A stretch of 64,000 nt of DNA from the NCBI GenBank assembly GCA_910588855.1, contig CAJUSR010000016.1:19570-83569 (forward strand), in the 5' to 3' direction. This document shows, one piece after another, positions 8,668-16,637 of this stretch. The notes under the pieces were generated by a model. It made no database searches and was not told where the DNA came from. It was given only the letters and a program-made list of their open reading frames with translations. The position numbers were made by a program, and so were the translations under genes. The stretch's first letter is position 1. Every line of letters starts with the position of its first letter. The stretch is from an uncultured Kineothrix sp. Lineage in GTDB: Bacteria; Bacillota; Clostridia; Lachnospirales; Lachnospiraceae.

Positions 8668-9027
8668 ATGAGATATGAAAAAATCAATCCAATACAACAA
8701 TTTAATTTTCAAATCAACCGAATATTGACTTATGGGGAAATTGCCGCTGATGTCAATACAGTACGAAAAAAAACAGCAAAGATACGTACTTTTGATGAAT
8801 GGCAAAATGTATGGAGCGACATGGGAAAACTGGCTGAACAAAAATCAGAATTTCTCCGGGCTGCTTATTGCTTTCGTATGGCAGAATTTTTTTTAAAAGA
8901 GGGCGATACCCAAAAAGATTTACTCTATCAAAGGTGCGTCAACTGTTTTTATAAAGCTTTTGATATAGAATTACAGTTATATATCATAAAGGAAAAAATA
9001 AGAGATATTGGAAAAGTAGTTTGTTAA
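8668..9027 (+). pseudogene. truncated N-terminus of an alpha/beta-hydrolase-like protein
   Basis: ATG 8668 follows AAGGAAAA. The first 95 or so residues (MRYEKINPIQQFNFQINRIL, then an Arg/Ala-rich helical section) look like the helical cap that precedes an alpha/beta-hydrolase core in some MarR-linked hydrolases. After YKAFDIELQLYIIK the similarity ends and a stop follows at 9025-9027. The nucleophile elbow and catalytic triad are missing. It reads as a gene cut by a deletion or insertion. The family call is from memory and moderate. Confidence 0.4.
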
Positions 9028-9326
9028 GGGGATGCAGCAACAGGGAACAGTTAGACCAGATACCATTGTTATTAGATGTAAAAGATTTACTTGCACAGGC
9101 AAAGGTATTAGATAAAGATGGTCATTATCGAAGAGTAGCAAAGGGTATCTTGGAGCAATGTAATTATAACGGTGTTTATTTGCAAAATGATTCTGATAAA
9201 GCAGAAGAAATCATTATCAGGGTACATGAAGCATATGAGAATTATTTAAAGGGAATACGGCTTGTATCAGCGTCATATTCGGCAATATGTGGCAAAACTG
9301 CAAAGGATAAACCCGACAATATTTAG
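9021..9326 (+). CDS. unrecognised 101-residue frame, probably a gene fragment
   Basis: The frame opens at TTG 9021, overlapping the previous fragment, and encodes a hydrophilic, mostly helical peptide (REQLDQIPLLLDVKDLLAQA). No ribosome binding site fits the start. I do not recognise the family. Composition is like coding sequence, so it may be the 3' end of a gene whose 5' part was lost at the same junction that truncated the hydrolase. Confidence 0.3.
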   Translation: MLRGCSNREQLDQIPLLLDVKDLLAQAKVLDKDGHYRRVAKGILEQCNYNGVYLQNDSDKAEEIIIRVHEAYENYLKGIRLVSASYSAICGKTAKDKPDNI

Positions 9327-9408
9327 ACTCCTAAGGGGATTCTGGTGCAGTTTAGCATATAGAATCTTCCTAGAATAACAATAGATGAATAAAGGAGATA
9401 CGCATTGC

Positions 9409-9681
9409 TTGAAAGAAAAAGATGTATATAGCATAGTACTAATTTGGGAAAGATTTTTACTGACAATTAAAGAAGCATCATTATATTTCAACTTTGGTGA
9501 AAATAAGATGCACAGAATAGCAAATGAATATGTAGATTCCGATTATAAATTCGTAGTTCAAAATGGTGGATGGACTATGATAAAACGTAAATTGTTTGAG
9601 GATTTTCAAACCAGATTACATAAATATAGATATGGAATAAAGGCAAATATCAATGGAAAAACAGCCCTTGGTGTGGTATGA
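9409..9681 (+). CDS. excisionase-like protein (Tn916 Xis type)
   Basis: About 90 residues. The core WERFLLTIKEASLYFNFGENK is the winged-helix start of Tn916-family excisionases, which bend DNA at element ends and help the integrase excise. TTG 9409 is preferred: AAAGGAGAT (9391-9398) lies 10 bases upstream, whereas ATG 9385 sits in front of that site. The C-terminus departs from the usual Xis end. The partner integrase nearby (10003-10391) is broken, so this gene is probably an orphan. Confidence 0.55.
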   Translation: MKEKDVYSIVLIWERFLLTIKEASLYFNFGENKMHRIANEYVDSDYKFVVQNGGWTMIKRKLFEDFQTRLHKYRYGIKANINGKTALGVV

Positions 9682-9755
9682 TAATACTGCACTAGGGCTT
9701 CTTCATACGAAAGGGGCAGATGGCAGTAATGATTGAAAAAGAAGGGATAAGAAAG

Positions 9756-9949
9756 CAATGTCATTTAGTTAGCGCCTTGATTCAGCCGTGAGGAACATAA
9801 AATGCGCAAGGAACCCGTTAAAAAGCGTCGGCACTTAACGAGGTTCCTCACGAGTTTAGTGTCCGTTACGCTTTTTGCCGAGCGAAAGTGTGGTGACGGA
9901 GCATTTTATGTTCCTCACGGCGTCCGGCACCGTTAACTAAATGACATTG
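9756..9949. mobile_element. MITE copy 1, 194 bp, with 10-bp target duplication
   Basis: The element begins CAATGTCATTTAGTTA and ends with its reverse complement TAACTAAATGACATTG. Inside lies a second perfect 20-bp inverted repeat (CCGTGAGGAACATAAAATGC and its complement), so most of the element folds on itself. GATAAGAAAG flanks both sides exactly (9746-9755 and 9950-9959), a 10-bp target-site duplication. It encodes no protein. A 194-bp copy with about 95% identity is at 52597-52790. No transposase with such ends is in the window. Confidence 0.92.
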
Positions 9950-10002
9950 GATAAGAAAGGAAGGGTTTTAAGAAACGGAGAATGTCAGGGTAAAGACGGG
10001 TT

Positions 10003-10391
10003 ATACCTATGCAGGAAGAAGTTTGTGAGTGTTTCAAGCGTATTATTCAGAAGCGTAGGAAACCAAAAGTAGAGCCTATGGTTGGCGGTAAGGTTGATTT
10101 TTGTACCTGGATAAGAATGAGATGCCTATGGTTGCCTTGCATTGGAAGAAATATTTTCAGCATATTGTAGAGAAGTGCAATAAAATCTATAAAGTATAAA
10201 TGCCGAAGATTACGCCTCATGTATGCAGACATACATATTGTTCTCATTGTGCATCAAGCGGCATGAACCCAAAGCATTTACAGTATTTAATGGGGCATGC
10301 AGAAATTAGCGTTACTTTGAATACATACACTCATGTAGATTTCGATAATGTGAAAAAAGAGATTCAAAGCCTTGAAAAAGCTGTCCTGTAA
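10003..10391 (+). pseudogene. C-terminal remnant of a Tn916-type tyrosine integrase
   Basis: Pieces in two frames rebuild the integrase end: IPMQEEVCECFKRI, then LDKNEMPMVALHWKKYF, then MPKITPHVCRHTYCSH and LQYLMGHAEISVTLNTYTH. The catalytic RHTY box and the GHAxIxxTLNxYTH box with the tyrosine are intact, but there is a frameshift near 10095 and a TAA at 10198-10200 where the family has Gln. The N-terminal DNA-binding and core regions are absent. It marks one end of the former conjugative element. Confidence 0.85.
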
Positions 10392-10447
10392 ATCCATTAA
10401 AGCAAGGTTGTTTTATAGAGATTTTTACAGAGAATGACCATAAAGAT

Positions 10448-10564
10448 ATGTGGCAAATCGTGTTAAATCCTGGGAAATTAGATGAAAACGGTGTGCCACA
10501 TAAAACATTGAAACCCTTGAAAATACAGCAGAATCAAGCATTTACGGAGGTTTTAGCAACATGA
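10448..10564 (+). pseudogene. 38-codon fragment of unknown gene
   Basis: The frame is open from about 10410 and reads MWQIVLNPGKLDENGVPHKT from ATG 10448, ending TGA 10562-10564. It overlaps the next start codon (ATG 10561) by four bases, a typical operon junction. I do not recognise it. It appears to be the tail of a gene that was translationally coupled to the phosphatase-like frame. Confidence 0.3.
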
Positions 10565-10701
10565 TAAAAATATTATTTGTTTGCCACGGCAGTATCTTGA
10601 AAAGTTCCGAAAAAGTCAGTAAAATCAATGGTTTCACGGCTCGAGGAGACGCTTACCACACCACTACTACACCATTTGATTTTGAAAGAGCCTTGATATA
10701 A
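10561..10701 (+). pseudogene. chimeric frame starting as a low-molecular-weight tyrosine phosphatase
   Basis: The first twelve residues, MIKILFVCHGSI, match the conserved start and P-loop Cys of low-molecular-weight protein tyrosine phosphatases (CxGxxCRS). The next residues are LKSSEKVS, so the P-loop Arg and everything after it are lost. The remaining 34 codons are unrelated. The break lies 190 bp from the integrase end, so it may be a former attachment junction or a deletion scar. Confidence 0.4.
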
Positions 10702-10712
10702 CATATTTTATA

Positions 10713-10758
10713 ACCAAATAATACATTAGAAAGGTATTTTTTTAATTTATTATTTGGT
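10713..10758. promoter_or_regulatory. inverted repeat in front of the HNH-TPR gene
   Basis: ACCAAATAATA (10713-10723) and TATTATTTGGT (10748-10758) are perfect complements 24 bases apart. The right arm overlaps a possible -10 box (TATGAT, 10758-10763) 59 bases before the GTG start. It may be an operator for a repressor that keeps the gene silent. No regulator gene is adjacent, so self-control or an unlinked factor is inferred. Confidence 0.5.
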
Positions 10759-10821
10759 ATGATATGAATTGGGTAGACAATATCTGCCAAATTTCATATT
10801 TTGAAGTAGGGGGTATATGTT

Positions 10822-12708
10822 GTGGGGAAAATATATGATACATATTTACAGTATGGAGTAGAATCTAATGTGGCTATTAAATATGAAAATATGAAATTAC
10901 CTGTTACTACATACAGGACTACATCCATAGAAAACTTAATGAGTAAATATGGTGTAAAAAAAGAAGAAGCAAAAAGAATTAAAAAATGTATACAGCGGCA
11001 ACCAATAAGTATAGATGTGGTTCAAAAACTTTTAGAAAATAGTAATTACGTATGTTGCTGTTGTAAAGGTATGAAATCAGATAGTTTTATTATTCATCAC
11101 CTTGTAGAATATGAGATTTCTCAAGATAATAGTTATGACAATCTTGCAGTGCTTTGCTTGAATGATCATGATTTAGCGCATAGAGAAAAAGGGATTTCTA
11201 TTAAACTTACTATTGAGCAAATTAGGCAAAGTAAACGGAATTGGGAGAAACAGGTACAGATACATAATATTGCGACTGCAAAAGGCGATCAAAAAAATGA
11301 GATACTTGTTAAATTGCCTATTTACAAGCAATTAGAGGAACAAATAGTTATCCTAACAAACAGTATCAATGATAAGGAAAAGATAATACAGAGAAGTGAA
11401 TCATATTATGATTCAGAAATATTAAAATATAAAAGTAAAATTAAAGAACTGGAAGAGCAAAAAAAGAATTTAGAAAAACAAGTTACTGCTTTGGCATTGC
11501 AAATTGATAAAATGGATATGGAACAGGCGTCAGAAAGGTATAAAAAGGCGTTAGATTGTTTTTTCGATGGCAATATATTAGGAGCAATTTCAGAAATTAG
11601 TGCTGCTAATCTTCAGAATGATTATAGTAAAATTATTACGAGTGAGAAAGAATTATGTAATTCATACAAGCAAAATGCAGATAGTTGGATATTAAGATCT
11701 CAACTTTTAAGTATACAATGTGAGTATGATGAGGCTAAAGAAAGTGCTCTAAAAGGATTAGATTTGTATCGTAAGCTATGTAGTATTAATTATGACGAAA
11801 ATATAGAATTATATATTGAACAAATTGAACAAGTGGGAAGTGTTTTTTATAATACAGGCGATTATCAAAATGCTATTCACATATTTCAACAAGGTGCAGA
11901 GCTATGTTTTCAATTGTGCGATGATAATATGAATAGCAACGCTTTTGTATTTACTAAGTTAATACAGAATATTGGTGCATGTTATTATAGTATGAATGAA
12001 TCGGAGAAATCGTTAGAATATTTAAATAGTGCATTACAATTTTTTGAAGAAATAAGTTTATCGGAAGAATATAATGAAAAATTCATTCCTTTTTTTGATT
12101 TGATGCATTTGGTTGTTTTAAGTAATTTAGGACAGACATATAGCAAGTTAAAAGATATCCCAAAATCTTTGGAGGCATATTTAAAGGGTATGCCAATATG
12201 CGAGAAATTAGCCAATGCTAATTTAGATAATGAAGTGTATACTGAGGGAATTTTTAAAAACTTAAATGGATTAGCCATGTGCTATTTTTATGAGATAAAA
12301 AACTATAATGAGGCACAAAAGATATTTCTTCAAGCGTTACCTTACGGATTGAAAATGTTTGAAAAAAGAGGAAAACAATATATAAGTGAATTAGCTGATT
12401 TATATCACAATATTTGTGCTACATATCTTTTTCAAGAAAATTATTCTGAATTAATTAATTATAGTGAAAAGGCATTGCAATTTTATAATCAAATGGGTAC
12501 AGAACTTTCAGATACAATAGCTATGCAAAAGGTTGATACACTGTTATATAGCATGATAGGTTCATCTAAAAAAAAGATAGGAATTGAGAGAATAAGTGAG
12601 TATTTTAATGAGGCGTTAAATCTATGTGCAAAATATCCAAATAATTATGATGCACAAGAGTATCCAGCTTTATTAAAATCAGTTTATACCAAACTATGTA
12701 ATAATTAA
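10822..12708 (+). CDS. HNH endonuclease-like / coiled-coil / TPR protein
   Basis: 628 residues from GTG 10822, with AGGGGGT (10808-10814) well placed. Residues 78-120 form an HNH-type zinc finger: a CCCC cluster (78-81), IHHL (91-94), N107, LCLNDH (111-116) and LAH (118-120). The usual second Cys of the CxxC before the last His is Asp here. Residues 170-235 are a Glu/Lys-rich coiled coil. Residues 236-628 are TPR-like repeats with the recurring YxxxGDYxxAxxxF pattern. The gene is much richer in A+T than its neighbours and uses many ATA, TTA and AGA codons, suggesting transfer from another host. It stands alone between an integrase remnant and an IS256 element. A nuclease with a sensing TPR domain fits a phage-defence or stress effector, but this is inference. 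Confidence 0.75.
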   Translation: MGKIYDTYLQYGVESNVAIKYENMKLPVTTYRTTSIENLMSKYGVKKEEAKRIKKCIQRQPISIDVVQKLLENSNYVCCCCKGMKSDSFIIHHLVEYEISQDNSYDNLAVLCLNDHDLAHREKGISIKLTIEQIRQSKRNWEKQVQIHNIATAKGDQKNEILVKLPIYKQLEEQIVILTNSINDKEKIIQRSESYYDSEILKYKSKIKELEEQKKNLEKQVTALALQIDKMDMEQASERYKKALDCFFDGNILGAISEISAANLQNDYSKIITSEKELCNSYKQNADSWILRSQLLSIQCEYDEAKESALKGLDLYRKLCSINYDENIELYIEQIEQVGSVFYNTGDYQNAIHIFQQGAELCFQLCDDNMNSNAFVFTKLIQNIGACYYSMNESEKSLEYLNSALQFFEEISLSEEYNEKFIPFFDLMHLVVLSNLGQTYSKLKDIPKSLEAYLKGMPICEKLANANLDNEVYTEGIFKNLNGLAMCYFYEIKNYNEAQKIFLQALPYGLKMFEKRGKQYISELADLYHNICATYLFQENYSELINYSEKALQFYNQMGTELSDTIAMQKVDTLLYSMIGSSKKKIGIERISEYFNEALNLCAKYPNNYDAQEYPALLKSVYTKLCNN

Positions 12709-12770
12709 ATGTTGAGTCTGTTTTATGATGCGAGTTTCAGAGGGTAGTCATTGAGTTCTTATGGATTGTT

Positions 12771-14245
12771 GGGAGTATCCCAAAGTTTGTGTAAACCTCC
12801 AAACTGATGTAAGATAAGATTACTCAGTTTGGAGGTTTTATTATGGCAAGACAAAACGAAAGCCCACAAAAAGCAGCAATGAGGGAAATGATGCGCAGCT
12901 ATCTCAAAGACAATGACATCAGCATTAAAAACGGAACGGATGTGAATACCATCATGCGGGACATGATGTCCGTGATTCTGGAAGATGCGCTGGATGAAGA
13001 GCTGGACGAGGAACTCGGCTACTCAAAGTACAATTACCGGAGCAAGGACACGGATAACAGCCGCAACGGACATTCCAAAAAGGCCATGCATACCAGCTAT
13101 GGAGACATGGATGTTGCAATCCCGCGCGACCGGAACGGTGAGTATGAGCCCCAGCTCATTAAAAAATACCAGAATACCGTGACGCAGGACATGGAGGAAA
13201 AGATTCTTTCCATGTATGCAAAAGGCATGACAACCGGCGACATAGAATCCCACATGAAAGAACTCTACGACATGGATATATCCGACAGCACAGTCAGCCG
13301 GATCACGGACAAGATACTTCCCATTGTCAGGGAATGGCAGGAACGCCCGCTGGAAGAAGTTTATGCGGTTGTATTCATGGATGCCATCCATTACCATGTC
13401 CGCAGCGAAGGACGCATTGTCAAGCGTGCTGTCTATATAGCCCTTGGTATTGACATGAACGGGAAAAAGGACGTCCTGGGAATGTATGTTGGCGAAAATG
13501 AAAGCGCTAAATTCTGGCTTTCCATCATGAATGGCCTGAAAAACCGTGGCGTGGAGGACATCCTGATCGCCTGCGTGGACGGGCTTTCCGGCTTCCCCCA
13601 AGCCATAGAGGCTGTATACCCGCAGACGGAGATCCAGCAGTGCATCATCCACCAGATCCGCAACTCCACGAAATTTGTATCCTATAAGGACATCAAAAAG
13701 CTGATGTCGGACTTAAAGCGCGTATACGCTGCCCCGACAGAGGAGACCGCCCTGGATGAGCTGGAGCTGTTCCGGGACAAATGGGACGCCAAATACCCGA
13801 AAATCTACAAATCCTGGCATGACAACTGGGCAACCCTGTCCACTTATTTCAAGTATCCGGAAGCGGTCAGGCGGCTGATTTATACGACAAACGTAATCGA
13901 AGGGTTCAACCGCCAGCTGCGGAAGGTAACGAAAACCAAAACCGTGTTCCCCACCGACGACAGCCTATTAAAAATGCTGTATCTGGCAATGATAGACATC
14001 ACAAAGAAATGGACGGGCCACCGCCAGGACTGGGGCCAGATTCATTCCCAGCTGGAGATTTATTTTGAGGAGCGCTTATCAGGCAGGAATCTGTAAAGGA
14101 GATTTTAGGGCGCTGCATTGACAGGGATAAAATTCCCTGTATAATACAGACAAGGGCAGAACCAGAAGACCGGCTCTGCCCGCTTGCAACTATTCATAAA
14201 TCTTATGTCAGTTTTTTGAGTTTACACAAAACTTGAAACGGTCTC
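12771..14245 (+). mobile_element. IS256-family insertion sequence
   Basis: About 1475 bp around the transposase gene. The ends are imperfect inverted repeats sharing GTGTAAAC (12789-12796 on the left; complement GTTTACAC at 14219-14226 on the right) and a following AACTGATGTAAGAT-like stretch. The 8-bp duplication expected for IS256 elements is not present: the right flank is ATGTAAGA and the left flank is GGATTGTT. The element therefore probably made an adjacent deletion after insertion. Its right end interrupts a small toxin-like gene (14203-14304). The ends were set by aligning the two repeats by eye and may be off by a few bases. Confidence 0.75.
12843..14096 (+). CDS. IS256-family (mutator-type) transposase
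   Basis: 417 residues, the normal size for the family, intact. The DDE domain shows VVFMDAIHYHVR (first Asp), CVDGLSGFPQAIEAVYP (second Asp), IQQCIIHQIRNS, and the terminal Glu in TNVIEGFNRQLRK. ATG 12843 follows TTGGAGGT (12831-12838). Composition is richer in G+C than the preceding gene. It should be active if transcribed. Confidence 0.97.
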   Translation: MARQNESPQKAAMREMMRSYLKDNDISIKNGTDVNTIMRDMMSVILEDALDEELDEELGYSKYNYRSKDTDNSRNGHSKKAMHTSYGDMDVAIPRDRNGEYEPQLIKKYQNTVTQDMEEKILSMYAKGMTTGDIESHMKELYDMDISDSTVSRITDKILPIVREWQERPLEEVYAVVFMDAIHYHVRSEGRIVKRAVYIALGIDMNGKKDVLGMYVGENESAKFWLSIMNGLKNRGVEDILIACVDGLSGFPQAIEAVYPQTEIQQCIIHQIRNSTKFVSYKDIKKLMSDLKRVYAAPTEETALDELELFRDKWDAKYPKIYKSWHDNWATLSTYFKYPEAVRRLIYTTNVIEGFNRQLRKVTKTKTVFPTDDSLLKMLYLAMIDITKKWTGHRQDWGQIHSQLEIYFEERLSGRNL

Positions 14246-14304
14246 ATGTAAGACAGAGCCGCAAAAATAACAAGCAATAATGTCAAAACTTCCATCACGC
14301 TCAT
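14203..14304 (-). pseudogene. putative holin-like type I toxin peptide, cut by the IS256 element
   Basis: From ATG at 14304 on the minus strand, after GAGGGTGGTG, the frame reads MSVMEVLTLLLVIFAALSYM, the compact hydrophobic pattern of small clostridial holin-like toxins. These are usually controlled by an antisense RNA. The last codons come from the right end of the IS256 element (from 14245 down), replacing the expected short charged tail. A TATAAT -10 box for this strand lies near 14373-14378. The family call rests on pattern memory, not a search. Confidence 0.55.
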
Positions 14305-14399
14305 GGGCACCACCCTCTTTCGTAAGACTAGAGGGCACCTATCAGAAAATCGCATCCTGCTTTCTGTTCAATTATACAATCCCATTATAACATGAATAC

Positions 14400-15050
14400 A
14401 CATATTTCTCAATTAAAAAATCGGTTCAACGATTATACAGTACAGACCGTTTGCCTCAAATGATTTAAGTAAATCAGACCTGTTAAAAATGGATATGTGA
14501 TACATAAATCAATACAGTATATAAAAATCACTATTCATGAATGAGTTTAAAAGACCTGTCAAAATCGCTCCTTTAAAAATATCAGAAACAATGTACCTAT
14601 TAAAACAAAGATTGCATTATAAGAAAATGAAATTATACGGAGCCAAAAAAATAGTAAGCATTTCATAAGCATTAGATGATTTTCTGCATTTTATAAGTAA
14701 ATTTGTTTGTGGTGAGTATTTCATAGTAATAAAAATGCTGTTTCAGACATCAGATTGAATGCTGTTGGAGATTTGACAAAGTTGTATAAATCATTCTTTT
14801 TGCGTCAATCTCCCTAAAAATATATGTTACATAATGGTTCATTTCCTTGCACTATCACGTCTATGCACATAAATGTTTCAGCGTTAAAATGTATTTGAAG
14901 TTAAGGAAAACAAATGTTAAAACATTAAGTCTGCAAATAAAAAGTCAAGCAGAAATTTGTGAACTTTGAAAATTTTATACAGGTTGAAAAATAAGTACCA
15001 CAAACAGACCACCGCAGCACGCTGGTCTGATGAAAAGCAAGGACGTTTGT
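14400..15050. other. AT-rich stretch without recognisable genes
   Basis: About 650 bp very rich in A+T with stop codons in all frames and no ribosome-binding-site and start pair leading to more than a few dozen codons. It lies between the IS256 and IS110 elements. It may include the antisense partner or promoter of the small toxin (near 14304-14380) and the 3' flank of the IS110 element, but I see no supportable feature. Confidence 0.5.
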
Positions 15051-16268
15051 TTAGATATTTTCGGCTTCCGCCAGTGCGGAAAGATATTCCTTTACCCGCC
15101 CGTAATAAATGCGGAGGAACTTGTTTGCCCCGGCAGTCATGTAGACGTAATAAGGCTTGCCCTGTGCCCGTTTCTTGTCCATGAAAGCATAAACGGGATC
15201 ATCCACAGGGGAACGCTTGATAAGACCATCCATGATCTGGAAGAGGGTCTTGCGCAGATAAGGAGAGCCTTTCTTTGTGGTAGGCACACTTTTACGGACG
15301 TGCTGTCCGGATTCATCATTTCCGGGGTCAACACCGGCAAAGGCGGTCAGCGCCCCGCGGTGCGTGAAACGCGTCACATCCCCGATCTCAGCCATGAGCT
15401 GGGGACCGAGGGTAGGACCGACACCGTTCATTGCCATGACAACAGGGTATTCTGGCAGCGTGGATGCGGTTTCGTCCATTTTCACACGGAGGGATTCCAA
15501 CGTTTCAGATGCAGTATTCAGCATTGCCACAGCCTGCCGTACCAGCAGCTTTGTGCTGTCATCCTTTGGGAAAACGGCGATCATGTCAGAGGAAAGCTGA
15601 TAAATAGCCGCTGCTTTGGCGGCACTAAAGTTATAGCCTTTGCGTTTACACCAGTTCCGGCAGTGCTCCGTAAAGGCATCCAGAGACTTGGAGCGGACAC
15701 AGTCCACATGCCAGTAGGTATAGACAAAGTCCACCCATTTCTGGCTGCCGTCGCTGCGGGCAGGGCTGTCAAAGAAGTCATTAGCACCCGGAAAGGTCTG
15801 GTCGAGCAGGGCAATGAGGTTGTTTTTCAAGGCAGTCTTGTGAGCCATATAGAAACCGAACTGGCGGTTCATGGTTTTTAATTGGTTGCGTGTTTTATCC
15901 ATGCTTCCATACTGCTTCAGTTTCGCCCAGCGGTCAAGGGTATAACGTGCGATTTTTTTGGAATCAGCCTTGTCGGTCTTGGGAGAGCGTAGGGAATCAT
16001 CGCCGAAGTCTTTGATGAGCATGGGGTTAACGGCGCTGACAAAGATACCGGCATCGGAAAGCCATGCAGCGACCGGCTCATAGTACCTTCCGGTGTGCTC
16101 CATACAGACTTTTGTTTCCCCGTCAAGTCCCCGTATCAGATCGATCAGGTCATTGATAGCGGACTGTGTGTGCGGGATGTCGCGGGGAGACATGATGACA
16201 ATATCGCCGGGCTGGCGGATGGTGACAGTGCTCTTGCCTTTGGAAACATCAATACCAACAGCGTTCAT
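15051..16268 (-). CDS. IS110-family transposase (DEDD recombinase)
   Basis: 405 residues, intact. The RuvC-like N-terminal domain begins NAVGIDVSKGKSTV with the first acidic residue, followed by MEHTGRYYEPVAAWL and SPKTDKADSKKIA. The C-terminal domain has GVGPTLGPQLMAEIGD, FAGVDPGNDESGQ with the candidate catalytic Ser, and KKGSPYLRKTLFQ. ATG at 16268 has GGAGT six bases upstream, better than the in-frame ATG at 16298. Enzymes of this family are guided by a bridge RNA made from non-coding DNA at one end of the element. Confidence 0.95.
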   Translation of the reverse strand: MNAVGIDVSKGKSTVTIRQPGDIVIMSPRDIPHTQSAINDLIDLIRGLDGETKVCMEHTGRYYEPVAAWLSDAGIFVSAVNPMLIKDFGDDSLRSPKTDKADSKKIARYTLDRWAKLKQYGSMDKTRNQLKTMNRQFGFYMAHKTALKNNLIALLDQTFPGANDFFDSPARSDGSQKWVDFVYTYWHVDCVRSKSLDAFTEHCRNWCKRKGYNFSAAKAAAIYQLSSDMIAVFPKDDSTKLLVRQAVAMLNTASETLESLRVKMDETASTLPEYPVVMAMNGVGPTLGPQLMAEIGDVTRFTHRGALTAFAGVDPGNDESGQHVRKSVPTTKKGSPYLRKTLFQIMDGLIKRSPVDDPVYAFMDKKRAQGKPYYVYMTAGANKFLRIYYGRVKEYLSALAEAENI

Positions 16269-16500
16269 AACAGATACTCCTTTGGAATGTAGTAGCAATG
16301 GTCAATACCAGTTTTCCCATTGCCTATTCAATCTACTGGGTATCACACGAACGCCTTTGGGTTCAACCTGCGTAAAACGAATGCTGCGAATGAGGGCTGG
16401 TTGGCTGACTTAATTACGGACGTAAAGTCCTAGGAGGAATTGGCCAGACCTATTGCCTTACTCATTCTAACAGCTTAAGCAACAAGATGGATAATTCCTT
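16269..16500 (-). ncRNA. candidate bridge-RNA region of the IS110 element
   Basis: The 230 bp upstream of the transposase start contain no gene. Several short stems are visible, for example GGAC-GTAAA-GTCC near 16417-16429 and GAAC...GTTC near 16349-16364. In the IS110 group the guide RNA comes from the end upstream of the transposase. Position and stems agree, but the ends of the element and the target-binding loops cannot be fixed by reading alone. Confidence 0.35.
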
Positions 16501-16535
16501 ACTGGCTGTAAGGGGTATTAACCATAAATATATTG

Positions 16536-16636
16536 TAGTAGAGAGGAATGAAAGGGAAATCAGGAAAGGGATAAAAGAGAAATAAAAAAGGAATCAAGGG
16601 AGAAATAAGAAAGAGAATAAGGAAAGGAATAGGAAG
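16536..16636 (+). repeat. polypurine tract upstream of the beta-lactamase-like gene
   Basis: Roughly 100 bases are almost entirely A and G on the plus strand with a few T, built from loose repeats of GGAAAGGGATAAAAGAGAAAT type. It ends directly in the ribosome binding site (AAAGGAATAGGAAG) and GTG start at 16638. It looks slippage-prone and could form triplex or R-loop structures during transcription. Confidence 0.7.
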
Positions 16637-16637
16637 A

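Noticed and set aside
14966..15184. 72-codon frame before the IS110 transposase
   Set aside because: It overlaps the transposase 3' end on the other strand and has random, Cys/Arg-rich composition.
15030..15881. 283-codon plus-strand frame inside the IS110 element
   Set aside because: It is antisense to an intact transposase and has no recognisable motif.
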